Source: a virus. From it: a stretch of DNA of 42,017 nt. Shown piece by piece: positions 21,964 to 28,586 of this stretch. The notes beneath the pieces were generated by a model, which saw only the letters and a list, made by a program, of their open reading frames with translations, was not told the DNA's origin and made no database searches. The stretch spans positions 1-42,017 of the IMG/VR virus record IMGVR_UViG_3300020152_000014; one strand, 5' to 3'. A program made the position numbers and the translations under genes. Every line of letters begins with the position of its first letter. Position 1 is the stretch's first letter.

Positions 21964-22346
21964 GCGGTTCTGGATATACGCGGGAAGAGCTCGCGCAAGC
22001 TGGAGCGGCTGTTCGGATCAGCGACCCCGCCGGGACCGTGCTGCACGACGGCGCAGGCAACCACTACGTCTCGCTCAAGACCATGCGCGAGATTGCAGAC
22101 GCCATCCTCGCCCTCCCGCCCCTCTCTGCCGCTTCTGAGTTGGTGGGGGCGTTGGAGGCGCTTCACGCGGCTTTGGAGCGAGACGTGTCCGGCCACAGCG
22201 ACAAGTCGAAACTCTACACCTACCGGAGAGGGCAGATGCACGGAGTTCGCGACGCTCTCGCCGCCCTCAAGGCTCTACCCTGTGGAGGGGAGCGCCAAGC
22301 CCTCTCCCCCGCTCCTGTTGGGTCTGAGGAGGGCGGTCATGTGTGA
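21960..22346 (+). CDS. Hypothetical protein, 128 aa
   Basis: GTG start in a GTGA overlap. Contains GYTREELAQAGAAVRISD, then HYVSLKTMREIADAILALP and helical EALHAALERDVSG. No family recognised. Its end runs 8 bases into the next gene. Confidence 0.65.
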   Translation: MSGSGYTREELAQAGAAVRISDPAGTVLHDGAGNHYVSLKTMREIADAILALPPLSAASELVGALEALHAALERDVSGHSDKSKLYTYRRGQMHGVRDALAALKALPCGGERQALSPAPVGSEEGGHV

Positions 22347-22602
22347 GCGAACCTGCCCGCGCTGCGGCTCAACGGAGCATTTCGAGGGCTACGGGATCAT
22401 CGGCGCGTATATGCTGTGCGAGGGCTGTGGCGTCACGCTGGCGCAGGCCGCCGACGTGTCCGCCGCCCCAACCGACTTGAGCGAGAGCGAGGCCGTAGCC
22501 TGGGCCGCCGAGCGCACGTTCGTGCTGGCGGGAGCCGAGGCCCGCAACCCGGCTCAAGATGCGATCTGGTCTCCTCCTACCTCTGGAGGTGGAGATGAGT
22601 AG
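22339..22602 (+). CDS. Lar-like zinc-ribbon protein, 87 aa
   Basis: ATG 22339 with GAGGAGGGCGG upstream. CPRCGS and CEGCG knuckles about 20 residues apart match the Lar (restriction alleviation) type ribbon, then an acidic helical tail. Small ribbons of this type also occur as unassigned phage proteins, so the restriction role is tentative. Confidence 0.6.
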   Translation: MCERTCPRCGSTEHFEGYGIIGAYMLCEGCGVTLAQAADVSAAPTDLSESEAVAWAAERTFVLAGAEARNPAQDAIWSPPTSGGGDE

Positions 22603-22798
22603 TGTCGAGCCGTCCCGTGCCAAGGACACCATCACGGATGAGCAGGTCCACGAGGCGGTTCGCATCTTCGTCACGCTGACCCGCAGGGGCGTGTCGATCG
22701 ACGAGGCCATGCGGGCTGCGCTGGTCGTCGCCCTCCCAGAACCTGACACGGGACGGCTCGTCACCCCTAAACCCCCCACCCCGGAGGATGCGCTATGA
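22595..22798 (+). CDS. Hypothetical protein, 67 aa, framed by inverted boundary repeats
   Basis: ATG 22595 with GGAGGTGGAG upstream. The N-terminus MSSVEPSRAKD comes from a direct boundary-repeat copy, the C-terminus (PEPDTGRLVTPKP) from an inverted one. The core TDEQVHEAVRIFVTLTRRG, then VSIDEAMRAAL is helical. Same organisation as the 17318 gene. Confidence 0.65.
   Translation: MSSVEPSRAKDTITDEQVHEAVRIFVTLTRRGVSIDEAMRAALVVALPEPDTGRLVTPKPPTPEDAL
22600..22625 (+). repeat. Boundary repeat copy 6 (core 22607-22615)
   Basis: TAGTGTCGAGCCGTCCCGTG, followed by CC, directly after the ATG of the 22595 gene. Confidence 0.75.
22733..22772 (-). repeat. Boundary repeat copy 7 (core 22751-22759)
   Basis: Read on the minus strand: GGTGACGAGCCGTCCCGTGT then CAGGTTCTGGG. 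It closes the 22595 gene, inverted relative to copy 6. Confidence 0.75.
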
Positions 22799-23145
22799 GC
22801 GCGGACCCCATATCCTGTCTCTTCGCCGGCCGGGTCCTGGCTACCGCGAAGGACACCGCCGCGGCGCTCGGGATCGACGTGAAGACGCTCCGCACCATCA
22901 CCGAAGCAGGCTTGATCCGCGCCGTTCGCGTGGGGAAGGTGCCCCGCTACATCGAGGCAGACGTTCGCTCCTACCTCACGGAGAGCCCAGCATGGGTGTC
23001 TACAAGCCCGCGAAAAGCCGCTTCTGGCATTACGACTTCACCATACAGGGGGAACGGTTTCATGGCTCGACGGGCCAAGAAACCAAGCGGTCGGCCCTCG
23101 CCTACGAGCGTCGTCGTAGATCTGAAGCAGCCGAGGGCCGGCTAG
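22795..23145 (+). CDS. Excisionase-like / MerR-type helix-turn-helix protein, 116 aa
   Basis: ATGA overlap with the previous gene. Residues about 15-65 form a winged helix-turn-helix of excisionase type (TAKDTAAALGIDVKTLRTIT, AGLIRAVRVGKVPRYIEADV). The last 50 residues overlap the integrase start in another frame by 154 bases and are probably not constrained. As directionality factor it would bind attP-proximal DNA and favour excision. Confidence 0.7.
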   Translation: MSADPISCLFAGRVLATAKDTAAALGIDVKTLRTITEAGLIRAVRVGKVPRYIEADVRSYLTESPAWVSTSPRKAASGITTSPYRGNGFMARRAKKPSGRPSPTSVVVDLKQPRAG

Positions 23146-24113
23146 GCGATGCGGCGCAGATGCCGCTCGACATGGCCGCCGACCGCTGGTGGATCGAAAA
23201 GGGCAGCGAGCGCGGTGACGCCGCCACCGTCGCCAAGCGGCTGGAAACCCTGATCACGATCATCGGCCCCGACAAGAAGCTCTGCAACATCGACGGGGCC
23301 GTGGTGTCCGCGGCTGTCGAGATGCGCCGGCGCCAGACCTTCGCCCGATCCGACAAGCCCAACGCCAAGCGCTACCCGATCAAGCCCGCCACGGTGAACC
23401 GCGACATCATCGAGACCCTGCGGCCGATCCTCCAGCGCGCCAAGAAGCACTGGGGCGCCCGCGGACTCCCCGAGATCGACTGGGGCGAATACCGCCTGAC
23501 CGAGCCCGCCCCCGTCCAGCGCCTCTATACCGACGACCAGATGCTCCGCTGGCGCGAGGAGGCCCACAGGAGCTGCGAGGCCGCGAGCGCCGCGCTGGGC
23601 CTGCTGCTGCGCTACGGGATGCGCTACGACGAACTGTTCTTCGAACTGGACTGGTTCAAGCCCGACACGCGCGAGCTGGTCATGCCCGGCCACGCCCGCA
23701 AGCGCGACGTGTGGAACCACATTCCCCTGCTGGAGGCGGATGCGCGGGACCTGGCGGCCAGGATCGGCCGTGCGCGCGCCGCCGGGCTGGCTACAGCGTG
23801 GTTCTACGAGAAGGGAGGGCGGCTGGTCGCCCTGACCTACGGCGGGCTGAGCGAGCGGCTGGAGCGCGCGGCGCGCAAGGCCGGGCTCACCGAGAACCGC
23901 CTGATCCACGGCGCCCGCCACCACGCCGGGACCTCCCTGCTCCGCAGCACGAAGGGCAATCTCGCGCTGGTGAAGAAGCTCCTCGGACACGAGAACATCC
24001 AGTCCACGATGCGCTACGCCCACGCCCTGACGGACGACCTTCGCGACGCGCTCGAAGCAGACCATTCCCGGAATGGCCCCGGACCCCGAACCGACAAGGC
24101 GGAAAGCGCATGA
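22992..24113 (+). CDS. int: Tyrosine-recombinase integrase
   Basis: 373 aa from ATG 22992 (MGVYKPAKSRFWHYDF), the usual start of this phage integrase class; the open frame reaches upstream but lacks homology. Catalytic residues R211 (GMRYDEL), H306 and R309 (IHGARHH), H333 (LGHENI) and nucleophile Y342 (MRYAH). It recombines attP, lying 28 bases past its stop, with the 3' end of a host tRNA-Thr gene. Confidence 0.95.
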   Translation: MGVYKPAKSRFWHYDFTIQGERFHGSTGQETKRSALAYERRRRSEAAEGRLGDAAQMPLDMAADRWWIEKGSERGDAATVAKRLETLITIIGPDKKLCNIDGAVVSAAVEMRRRQTFARSDKPNAKRYPIKPATVNRDIIETLRPILQRAKKHWGARGLPEIDWGEYRLTEPAPVQRLYTDDQMLRWREEAHRSCEAASAALGLLLRYGMRYDELFFELDWFKPDTRELVMPGHARKRDVWNHIPLLEADARDLAARIGRARAAGLATAWFYEKGGRLVALTYGGLSERLERAARKAGLTENRLIHGARHHAGTSLLRSTKGNLALVKKLLGHENIQSTMRYAHALTDDLRDALEADHSRNGPGPRTDKAESA

Positions 24114-24141
24114 CAGATCAATTGCTTAAGGCCCGCGCCGA

Positions 24142-24191
24142 GCGGTTTTGTAAACCGAAGGTCGGGGGTTCGAGCCCCTCTGCCGGCACCA
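24142..24191 (+). other. attP: attP core: 3' half of tRNA-Thr(TGT) including CCA
   Basis: The 50 bases reproduce a tRNA from the anticodon stem to CCA: anticodon loop TTTGTAA (TGT at 24149-24151, Thr), variable loop AGGTC, T-arm GGGGG-TTCGAGC-CCCTC, acceptor strand TGCCGGC, discriminator A and CCA (24189-24191). No D-arm or 5' acceptor strand is present upstream, so it is not a whole tRNA. A copy lets integration rebuild the host gene. Next to it is CCCTTG-TGCAG-CAAGGG (24199-24215), a hairpin or possible integrase arm site. Confidence 0.9.
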
Positions 24192-24235
24192 TCGAAAACC
24201 CTTGTGCAGCAAGGGAAAGCGGGCGAAAATCCGCT

Positions 24236-24418
24236 ATGACGAACACCCCCGAAAAGTGGGAACAAGCGACGAACGTTGCGAAGGAGTCCCGGAGCAATCC
24301 CCGGAATAGTCCCGGAGGATGTTCGCCGGACGTTCACGGCGGGATCGAAACCCTCTACCGCAGCCAGACCCAGGTTGGGCCGGTCGCGGTGACGTTCACG
24401 GTCGGGAGGGTGCGCTGA
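24236..24418 (+). CDS. Small hypothetical protein, 60 aa
   Basis: ATG 24236 (MTNTPEKWEQATNVAKE), with AGGGAAAG upstream. Polar, ending VGPVAVTFTVGRVR. It is the first open frame after attP. Moderate support only. Confidence 0.45.
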   Translation: MTNTPEKWEQATNVAKESRSNPRNSPGGCSPDVHGGIETLYRSQTQVGPVAVTFTVGRVR

Positions 24419-24419
24419 C

Positions 24420-24782
24420 GTGCCGATCCGCCCGGAGAACCGATCCCGCTACCCAAAGGACTGGCGGGACATCAGCCTTCGCATCCGTGGCGAGGCGGGC
24501 TGGCGCTGCGAAGGGTCCCCCGCCTACCCGGACTGCCGGGCTGTCGGTGGCGAGCTTCACCCTGTCACCGGGTCCCTCGTCGTGCTGACCGTGGCGCACC
24601 TGGATCACCAGCCGGAGAACTGCGACCGGGCTAACCTGAAGGCATGGTGCCAGCGCTGCCACAACACTTACGACATGCCCATGCGCAAAGCGGGCATCGC
24701 AGACCGGGCTCGCCAGTCGTGGGCCGCGCGCGACCTGTTCGAGGCCCAACCGCCCCTCGCCGGGGCAGGAGGACGGGGATGA
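24420..24782 (+). CDS. HNH-like endonuclease, 120 aa
   Basis: GTG start at 24420 (PIRPENRSRYPKDWRDIS follows). Cysteines CEGSPAYPDC, then VAHLDHQPENCDRANL with the D-H centre and conserved Asn, and WCQRCHNTYDMP, giving the HNH fold with its zinc pairs. Lies beside attP, a common place for cargo nucleases. Could be a homing enzyme or packaging helper. Confidence 0.75.
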   Translation: MPIRPENRSRYPKDWRDISLRIRGEAGWRCEGSPAYPDCRAVGGELHPVTGSLVVLTVAHLDHQPENCDRANLKAWCQRCHNTYDMPMRKAGIADRARQSWAARDLFEAQPPLAGAGGRG

Positions 24783-24985
24783 GTGGACGCTATTGTGACA
24801 CCTGCCATAGCGGCCTGACGGTGCTCGAACGGCACTACTACGGGCGGCACTGCGAGCGCTGCATCCAGCTTGAGCACGTCCGACTAGAAGCGTGGCGCAA
24901 GGGTGGGCCTGATCGCGAGCTAGACGCTCTGTATGGGTCTCCCGCCCCCTCCCACTCAGGGACAGGAGGAAATAGAGATGAGTAG
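24779..24985 (+). CDS. Zinc-ribbon protein, 68 aa
   Basis: ATGA overlap. Two cysteine pairs, CDTCHSG and HCERCIQ, form a ribbon; a helical tail (LEHVRLEAWRKGGPD) follows. Its last codons coincide with the ribosome site and start of the next gene. Function unknown. Confidence 0.65.
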   Translation: MSGRYCDTCHSGLTVLERHYYGRHCERCIQLEHVRLEAWRKGGPDRELDALYGSPAPSHSGTGGNRDE

Positions 24986-25316
24986 TGTCGAGCCGTCCCC
25001 CTTAAATTCTGAGGCCGTGGCGCGCTTCATCGCAGCACTGCCTGCGCACAAGGCGTCGCTGCACCTGACGCACAACGACCACCTGTCGAACTACTGGACG
25101 GTGGCCGAGTTCGACCAGAACGAGACCGCCATGCACGGCGACGCGAGCTGGGTCAGCGAAGAGCAGCGCCAGAAGGCCATCGCTCTGAACGAGATGTGGG
25201 AGTTGCAATGGTATCCCGACACGCCGGTCGGCTTCTACGTGCTCCGCGGGTGTGATCTGTGGGCTGTCATCGCGGCGGCCACGAAGGGCGACGGCGGCCA
25301 TGGCGCAGGCGCGTAG
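24978..25316 (+). CDS. Hypothetical protein, 112 aa
   Basis: ATG 24978 with AGGAGG upstream. MSSVEPSPLNSEA is from a boundary-repeat copy. The remainder includes LPAHKASLHLTHNDHLSNYW, then WVSEEQRQKAIALNEMWEL and a hydrophobic C-terminal VLRGCDLWAVIAAATKG. No family recognised. Confidence 0.65.
   Translation: MSSVEPSPLNSEAVARFIAALPAHKASLHLTHNDHLSNYWTVAEFDQNETAMHGDASWVSEEQRQKAIALNEMWELQWYPDTPVGFYVLRGCDLWAVIAAATKGDGGHGAGA
24983..25014 (+). repeat. Boundary repeat copy 8 (core 24990-24998)
   Basis: TAGTGTCGAGCCGTCCCCC then TTAAATTCTGAGG, just after the ATG of the 24978 gene. It is nearly the same as copy 2 on the other arm. Confidence 0.75.
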
Positions 25317-25367
25317 GATCGCCACGGGAAGCGAAGCGACCGAACACAATCAGACAGGAGATGGAAG

Positions 25368-25637
25368 ATGAGCGAGCACAAGATCATCGAGGCCCTGCGG
25401 GAGGCCGTAGCGGACGCTACGCTGCACGGAACCGGCACGCTCCTGCACTCCGCAGACGGATCGGTCCAGCGCATCGAGCACGCCAACGTCTTTGCGCCCC
25501 CCAAGCCCCAGGTTACTGAGGCAATGGTAGAGCGTGCGTTTCGGGAGATGGAAGACGTTCAGCACATGGCCGATCTTCACGTCGACAACTTCAAGAGCTA
25601 CCTGCGAGCCGCCCTAGAAGCAGCTCTAATCGAGTAG
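25368..25637 (+). CDS. Hypothetical protein, 89 aa
   Basis: ATG 25368 with AGGAGATGGAAG upstream. Helical first part (EHKIIEALREAVADATL), then TLLHSADGSVQRIEHANVF, and a helical end (AMVERAFREMEDVQHM). Its stop region carries the first 18-bp direct repeat. Function unknown. Confidence 0.7.
   Translation: MSEHKIIEALREAVADATLHGTGTLLHSADGSVQRIEHANVFAPPKPQVTEAMVERAFREMEDVQHMADLHVDNFKSYLRAALEAALIE
25611..25628 (+). repeat. 18-bp direct repeat, copy A
   Basis: GCCCTAGAAGCAGCTCTA, inside the last codons of the 25368 gene; identical to 25835-25852, 224 bases away. Confidence 0.85.
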
Positions 25638-25646
25638 GAGAAGAAG

Positions 25647-25832
25647 ATGAGCGTGATTATGCGAGACGTGGCGCAGCGCGGCATGGACGACCCGGCCAGC
25701 CTGTCGCCGGATGAGGTGCGCTGGGCGTGCGCGGCGCTTGCTGCCTTCATAGGGCAGCGCGAGCGGATCGTGAGCGACCTCGAAAGCGTGAAGACATCCA
25801 TCATCCGCCGGTTGGATTGCATCGCGTCGTGA
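25647..25832 (+). CDS. Hypothetical protein, 61 aa, between direct repeats
   Basis: ATG 25647 with GGAGAAGAAG upstream. Helical (VRWACAALAAFIGQRERIV), ending in SVKTSIIRRLDCIAS. The gene lies exactly between two 18-bp direct repeats, as if inserted or duplicated as a cassette. Function unknown. Confidence 0.65.
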   Translation: MSVIMRDVAQRGMDDPASLSPDEVRWACAALAAFIGQRERIVSDLESVKTSIIRRLDCIAS

Positions 25833-25834
25833 CA

Positions 25835-25852
25835 GCCCTAGAAGCAGCTCTA
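25835..25852 (+). repeat. 18-bp direct repeat, copy B
   Basis: GCCCTAGAAGCAGCTCTA, noncoding here, just before the ribosome site of the 25868 gene. Confidence 0.85.
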
Positions 25853-25867
25853 TCTGGAGAGTGAGGG

Positions 25868-26188
25868 ATGGACGAAAACGTTCAGCCGGTTGACTTCGGC
25901 AAGGAAGAGCGCGAGGCCGCGCGGAAGCTGGGCCGCCTGCTGAACCTTGTCGAGCAGCAGGAAGCCAACATCATCGCGGACCCGGTGAAATACTGGCGGA
26001 TGGCGGGCGAGGAGATCAGCCGCCTGCGCCTGATCTTGGAGGAGGCCAGCGACGCCTTGCGCTCCCCCCTCGATCTTTGGCGAGACCCGGAGCCCGTGTA
26101 TCGGCCAACCGAGACGGTCATGGTCGTCAAGAGCGAGCACGAACGCCTGCGTGCTTGCGCGGCAATCGTCGAGCGGTGGCGCCGCTAG
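25868..26188 (+). CDS. Hypothetical protein, 106 aa
   Basis: ATG 25868 with GTGAGGG upstream. Long helices (EEREAARKLGRLLNLVEQQ, AGEEISRLRLILEEASDAL) suggest a coiled coil. No family recognised. Confidence 0.7.
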   Translation: MDENVQPVDFGKEEREAARKLGRLLNLVEQQEANIIADPVKYWRMAGEEISRLRLILEEASDALRSPLDLWRDPEPVYRPTETVMVVKSEHERLRACAAIVERWRR

Positions 26189-26225
26189 CCCCTCCCCGTA
26201 TCATCTAGCTAGGGCTGGAAACGCA

Positions 26226-26252
26226 AACGGCCCCCTGGCAGGAGGGCCGCGC
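26226..26252. terminator. Hairpin in the 26189-26328 gap
   Basis: CGGCCC-CCT-GGC-AGG-A-GGGCCG gives a long GC stem with one bulge, downstream of the 25868 gene. No U-tract follows. CTAGCTAGGG occurs just upstream and again at the end of the 26329 gene. Confidence 0.4.
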
Positions 26253-26328
26253 GCCGCAACGAGATACTTGACTGACGCTTATTTTAGCCGATGCCGACGC
26301 CGGGCTCAACAGATAGGTGTGGAAGACA

Positions 26329-26487
26329 ATGAGAAGGCGGCGCTTCTATCGGGCCGAAGAAGCCTCGATGCGGATTACCCTGAGCGTGCTGGAGTCCGAG
26401 GTGGCGGCAGCGCGCCAGACGGTGACGCAGGGCGAGGCGGCCGCCGCGATCCTGCGCCGACCGCTCCAGTCTCCTCCGTCTAGCTAG
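26329..26487 (+). CDS. Small basic protein, 52 aa
   Basis: ATG 26329 (MRRRRFYRAEEASMRIT), codon bias good. Helical middle SVLESEVAAARQTVTQG. Ends within CTAGCTAGGG. Function unknown; a nucleic-acid binder is possible from its arginine run. Confidence 0.5.
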   Translation: MRRRRFYRAEEASMRITLSVLESEVAAARQTVTQGEAAAAILRRPLQSPPSS

Positions 26488-26551
26488 GGGAGGGGCTTGG
26501 CGAGGGGTGTTCACTGACGTGGCTGCTATCAAGGGGGGATGAGGAGAGAAG

Positions 26552-26812
26552 ATGACTGATCTCGCAACGCTATCGCCCGGCGCTGTGCGCTACCTGCGAC
26601 AGATGGATGATCTGCCGCGCGGGCACGACGACTCCGAGATCGTGCGCTTCGACGGGGACTGCTACCTCGGAGCCAAGCGGATCAGCGAGCAAGCGTTCCG
26701 CGCCTTGCTGGGGTGCGGCGCCATCGAGCGCGCTAGTGCCGAACTAGGCCACGAGTCCTACGTCATCACGGACGCGGGGCGGGCTATCGCGCGGCGGCCG
26801 GACCCCGACTAG
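26552..26812 (+). CDS. Hypothetical protein, 86 aa
   Basis: ATG 26552 with GAGGAGAGAAG upstream. Contains LSPGAVRYLRQMDDLPRGH, then FRALLGCGAIERASAELGH, and VITDAGRAIARRP, a small winged-helix-like pattern often seen in phage early genes. Ends directly against the next start. Confidence 0.65.
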   Translation: MTDLATLSPGAVRYLRQMDDLPRGHDDSEIVRFDGDCYLGAKRISEQAFRALLGCGAIERASAELGHESYVITDAGRAIARRPDPD

Positions 26813-27043
26813 ATGGCAGACCGCATCGGCTGGCTAGCAGAAGAAGACACGGACCTTGAGTTCAAGTGCGCCAACTGTGAGCGCGTGGTCACCTTCTCTC
26901 CGAAAGAGGCTATCGAGACGTTCGGGGCTGATACGCCTATCTCGGAGGTGCGGGCGAGAGGCGGGAAGTGCCGGCGCTGTGGATCTCGGGACGTGAGGAT
27001 CGGGGCCAGCCTGCGGGCGTACTTCCGGAGGGGCGGGGTTTAG
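26813..27043 (+). CDS. Zinc-ribbon protein, 76 aa, last rightward gene
   Basis: ATG follows the previous stop without gap. Ribbon formed by CANCERVVTF and CRRCGSRDV, about 30 residues apart, resembling small zinc-beta-ribbon domains. Last plus-strand gene before the convergent junction. Confidence 0.7.
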   Translation: MADRIGWLAEEDTDLEFKCANCERVVTFSPKEAIETFGADTPISEVRARGGKCRRCGSRDVRIGASLRAYFRRGGV

Positions 27044-27065
27044 TGTCGAGCCGTCCCGTGCCTTG
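27041..27065 (+). repeat. Boundary repeat copy 9 (core 27048-27056)
   Basis: TAGTGTCGAGCCGTCCCGTG, followed by CC, overlapping the stop of the last rightward gene; no start codon is attached, unlike copies 6 and 8. Confidence 0.75.
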
Positions 27066-27137
27066 CTTTCAAACCCTTGACGCCGATAGCCGCGGGCGTA
27101 GGCTGATCGAGCACCTTCGGGACCGGACGCGGCCGGT

Positions 27138-27167
27138 GCAGGGGCGGCCCGCTAACAGCGCCCCTGC
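27138..27167. terminator. Hairpin between the convergent operons
   Basis: GCAGGGGCG (27138-27146), 12-base loop, CGCCCCTGC (27159-27167): a perfect 9-bp stem in the 200-base gap where rightward and leftward operons meet. Position suggests a bidirectional terminator, though without U-tracts. Confidence 0.55.
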
Positions 27168-27243
27168 TGCGCCCTACCCGTTAAACCACACCACCCAGCA
27201 GAACCCGAACCCGCAGGCAAACCATACCACTCGCCAAGCCCAC

Positions 27244-28431
27244 CTAGGCAGCGAGCGCATCGGCCAGCCCCAGCATTTCCGGCCGCGTCGTGTTCCGCGC
27301 CACCTCGCCGTATTCGTCGTGGTAGGTGATGAGCATACAGCCCCGGCGGGACACCAGCCCCATGCCCAGTGCGTAGTCGTCCGAGGGCGCGAGAGACGGG
27401 TGCTGGGTCGATAGCATCCCGTCCTTCTCCTTCTCGTGGATATGGTGCTCGTGGCCCCGGTGCGCGTAGGCGTAGGTCGCCTGTCCCCACATGCTGCGGA
27501 ACATGGCGGCGAAGATCCCGGCGTAGTTCGTCAGCTTGGCCCCATGGCCGTGGTGCACGCAGATCATCACCTTGCCGAACAGCAGGGCGTAATACGGGAC
27601 CTTGGACTGGACGACGGTAAGGCGCGGCTCGTCGGCGTAGATGCGCGCCAACATCTTGCGCATCCAGACGCTGGAGGCTTCGTCGTGGTTGCCTTCCGCC
27701 CAGATCAGGTGGACTTCCTCATGGGTGCGCAGCGCCAGGTCGATGGCGAACACGGCCACGTCGAGAACCGCGTCCACCATGTCGTCAAAGTCGCCGTCCG
27801 AATGCAGGACGTGGCGGCTCTTCGGGGTCACGGGGAGAAGGCCGTCGTAGTGCGCCGCATCCCCGCCGAAGCACAGGACCATGCGCTTGGCCTTGGGCGC
27901 GACGGCGATGGCATGGGCGACCGTGCCGGTGATCGTCGCCTTGGCGGTCGCGATGTCCCAGCGGCCGGCCGGATCGTCGGAACTGATCTTCTCTCCGATG
28001 TGGAGGTCGAACAGGCCGAGGAAGTTGGTCAAGGGTGCGACAGAGGGGGCTGGCGCCGGGACGGGGGCGAACCGGGGGAAGTCCTGTAGCCGCTCCTCAC
28101 ACCGCTCGATGATCTCGTCCAGCGTCTTGGCGGCGGGGTGCATTCGCTCCCACGTCACCCCGAGCAGCTTGCCGTCCTCGTCGCGTTCAAGGCGCTGGAT
28201 CGTCACCTTGCCCATGTTGTAGCCGGGGGCGACCCCGCCGGTGAAATGGCCCGGCGCGTGGCCTAGGCGTGCGGCGGCGTTCTGGAGCCGCTTGACCGAC
28301 ATTCGCACCGCGTCGTGGCCGAGCCCCAGTGCCTGTTCAGCAGCGCGGAAGCTCCCGTGCTCGCAGTAGGCGAGATACGCGCGCCTCTGGCTTTCGCTCG
28401 CCAACTCCAGGAGCTTCGGATCGGGCGTCAT
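27244..28431 (-). CDS. Metallophosphoesterase with N-terminal helix-turn-helix
   Basis: 395 aa. Residues 1-60 hold a helix-turn-helix-like region (RAAEQALGLGHDAVRMSVKR). The calcineurin-like core has all metal motifs: FDLHIG, FGGDAAHYDG, AEGNHDEAS, VHHGHGAK and HRGHEHH. Family members cleave phosphodiesters or nucleotides. Phage enzymes of this build are common and mostly uncharacterised. Last gene of the leftward operon, TGATG-coupled to the gene before it, so it is expressed late. Confidence 0.85.
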   Translation of the reverse strand: MTPDPKLLELASESQRRAYLAYCEHGSFRAAEQALGLGHDAVRMSVKRLQNAAARLGHAPGHFTGGVAPGYNMGKVTIQRLERDEDGKLLGVTWERMHPAAKTLDEIIERCEERLQDFPRFAPVPAPAPSVAPLTNFLGLFDLHIGEKISSDDPAGRWDIATAKATITGTVAHAIAVAPKAKRMVLCFGGDAAHYDGLLPVTPKSRHVLHSDGDFDDMVDAVLDVAVFAIDLALRTHEEVHLIWAEGNHDEASSVWMRKMLARIYADEPRLTVVQSKVPYYALLFGKVMICVHHGHGAKLTNYAGIFAAMFRSMWGQATYAYAHRGHEHHIHEKEKDGMLSTQHPSLAPSDDYALGMGLVSRRGCMLITYHDEYGEVARNTTRPEMLGLADALAA

Positions 28432-28586
28432 CAGCCAGCCTCATCATCGGCAGCGTCAATGACGCCGGGGTCGGGTTCAGGCCAGTCGTTGGACTTGGGA
28501 AAGGGCATCCCGACTTTGCGTGCCCACGCCCTGCGCTTGCGGACGTAGGCGCGTTGGCGGTCGCAAAGGGGGACTTTCACCGGCAT
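28431..28586 (-). CDS. Small basic protein, 51 aa
   Basis: ATG 28586 overlaps the end of the Rz1-like gene and its stop overlaps the phosphoesterase start (TGATG). Begins MPVKVPLCDRQRAYVRK, with a basic first half and acidic end (WPEPDPGVIDAADDEAG). Function unknown. Confidence 0.6.
   Translation of the reverse strand: MPVKVPLCDRQRAYVRKRRAWARKVGMPFPKSNDWPEPDPGVIDAADDEAG

Noticed and set aside
24100-24191. A complete tRNA-Thr gene
   Set aside because: Only the part from the anticodon stem to CCA is present; no D-arm or 5' acceptor strand pairs upstream.
24014-24337. Minus-strand open frame containing GRGARTPDLRFTKPL
   Set aside because: This peptide is the classic spurious translation antisense to a tRNA 3' end; here it is the attP core.
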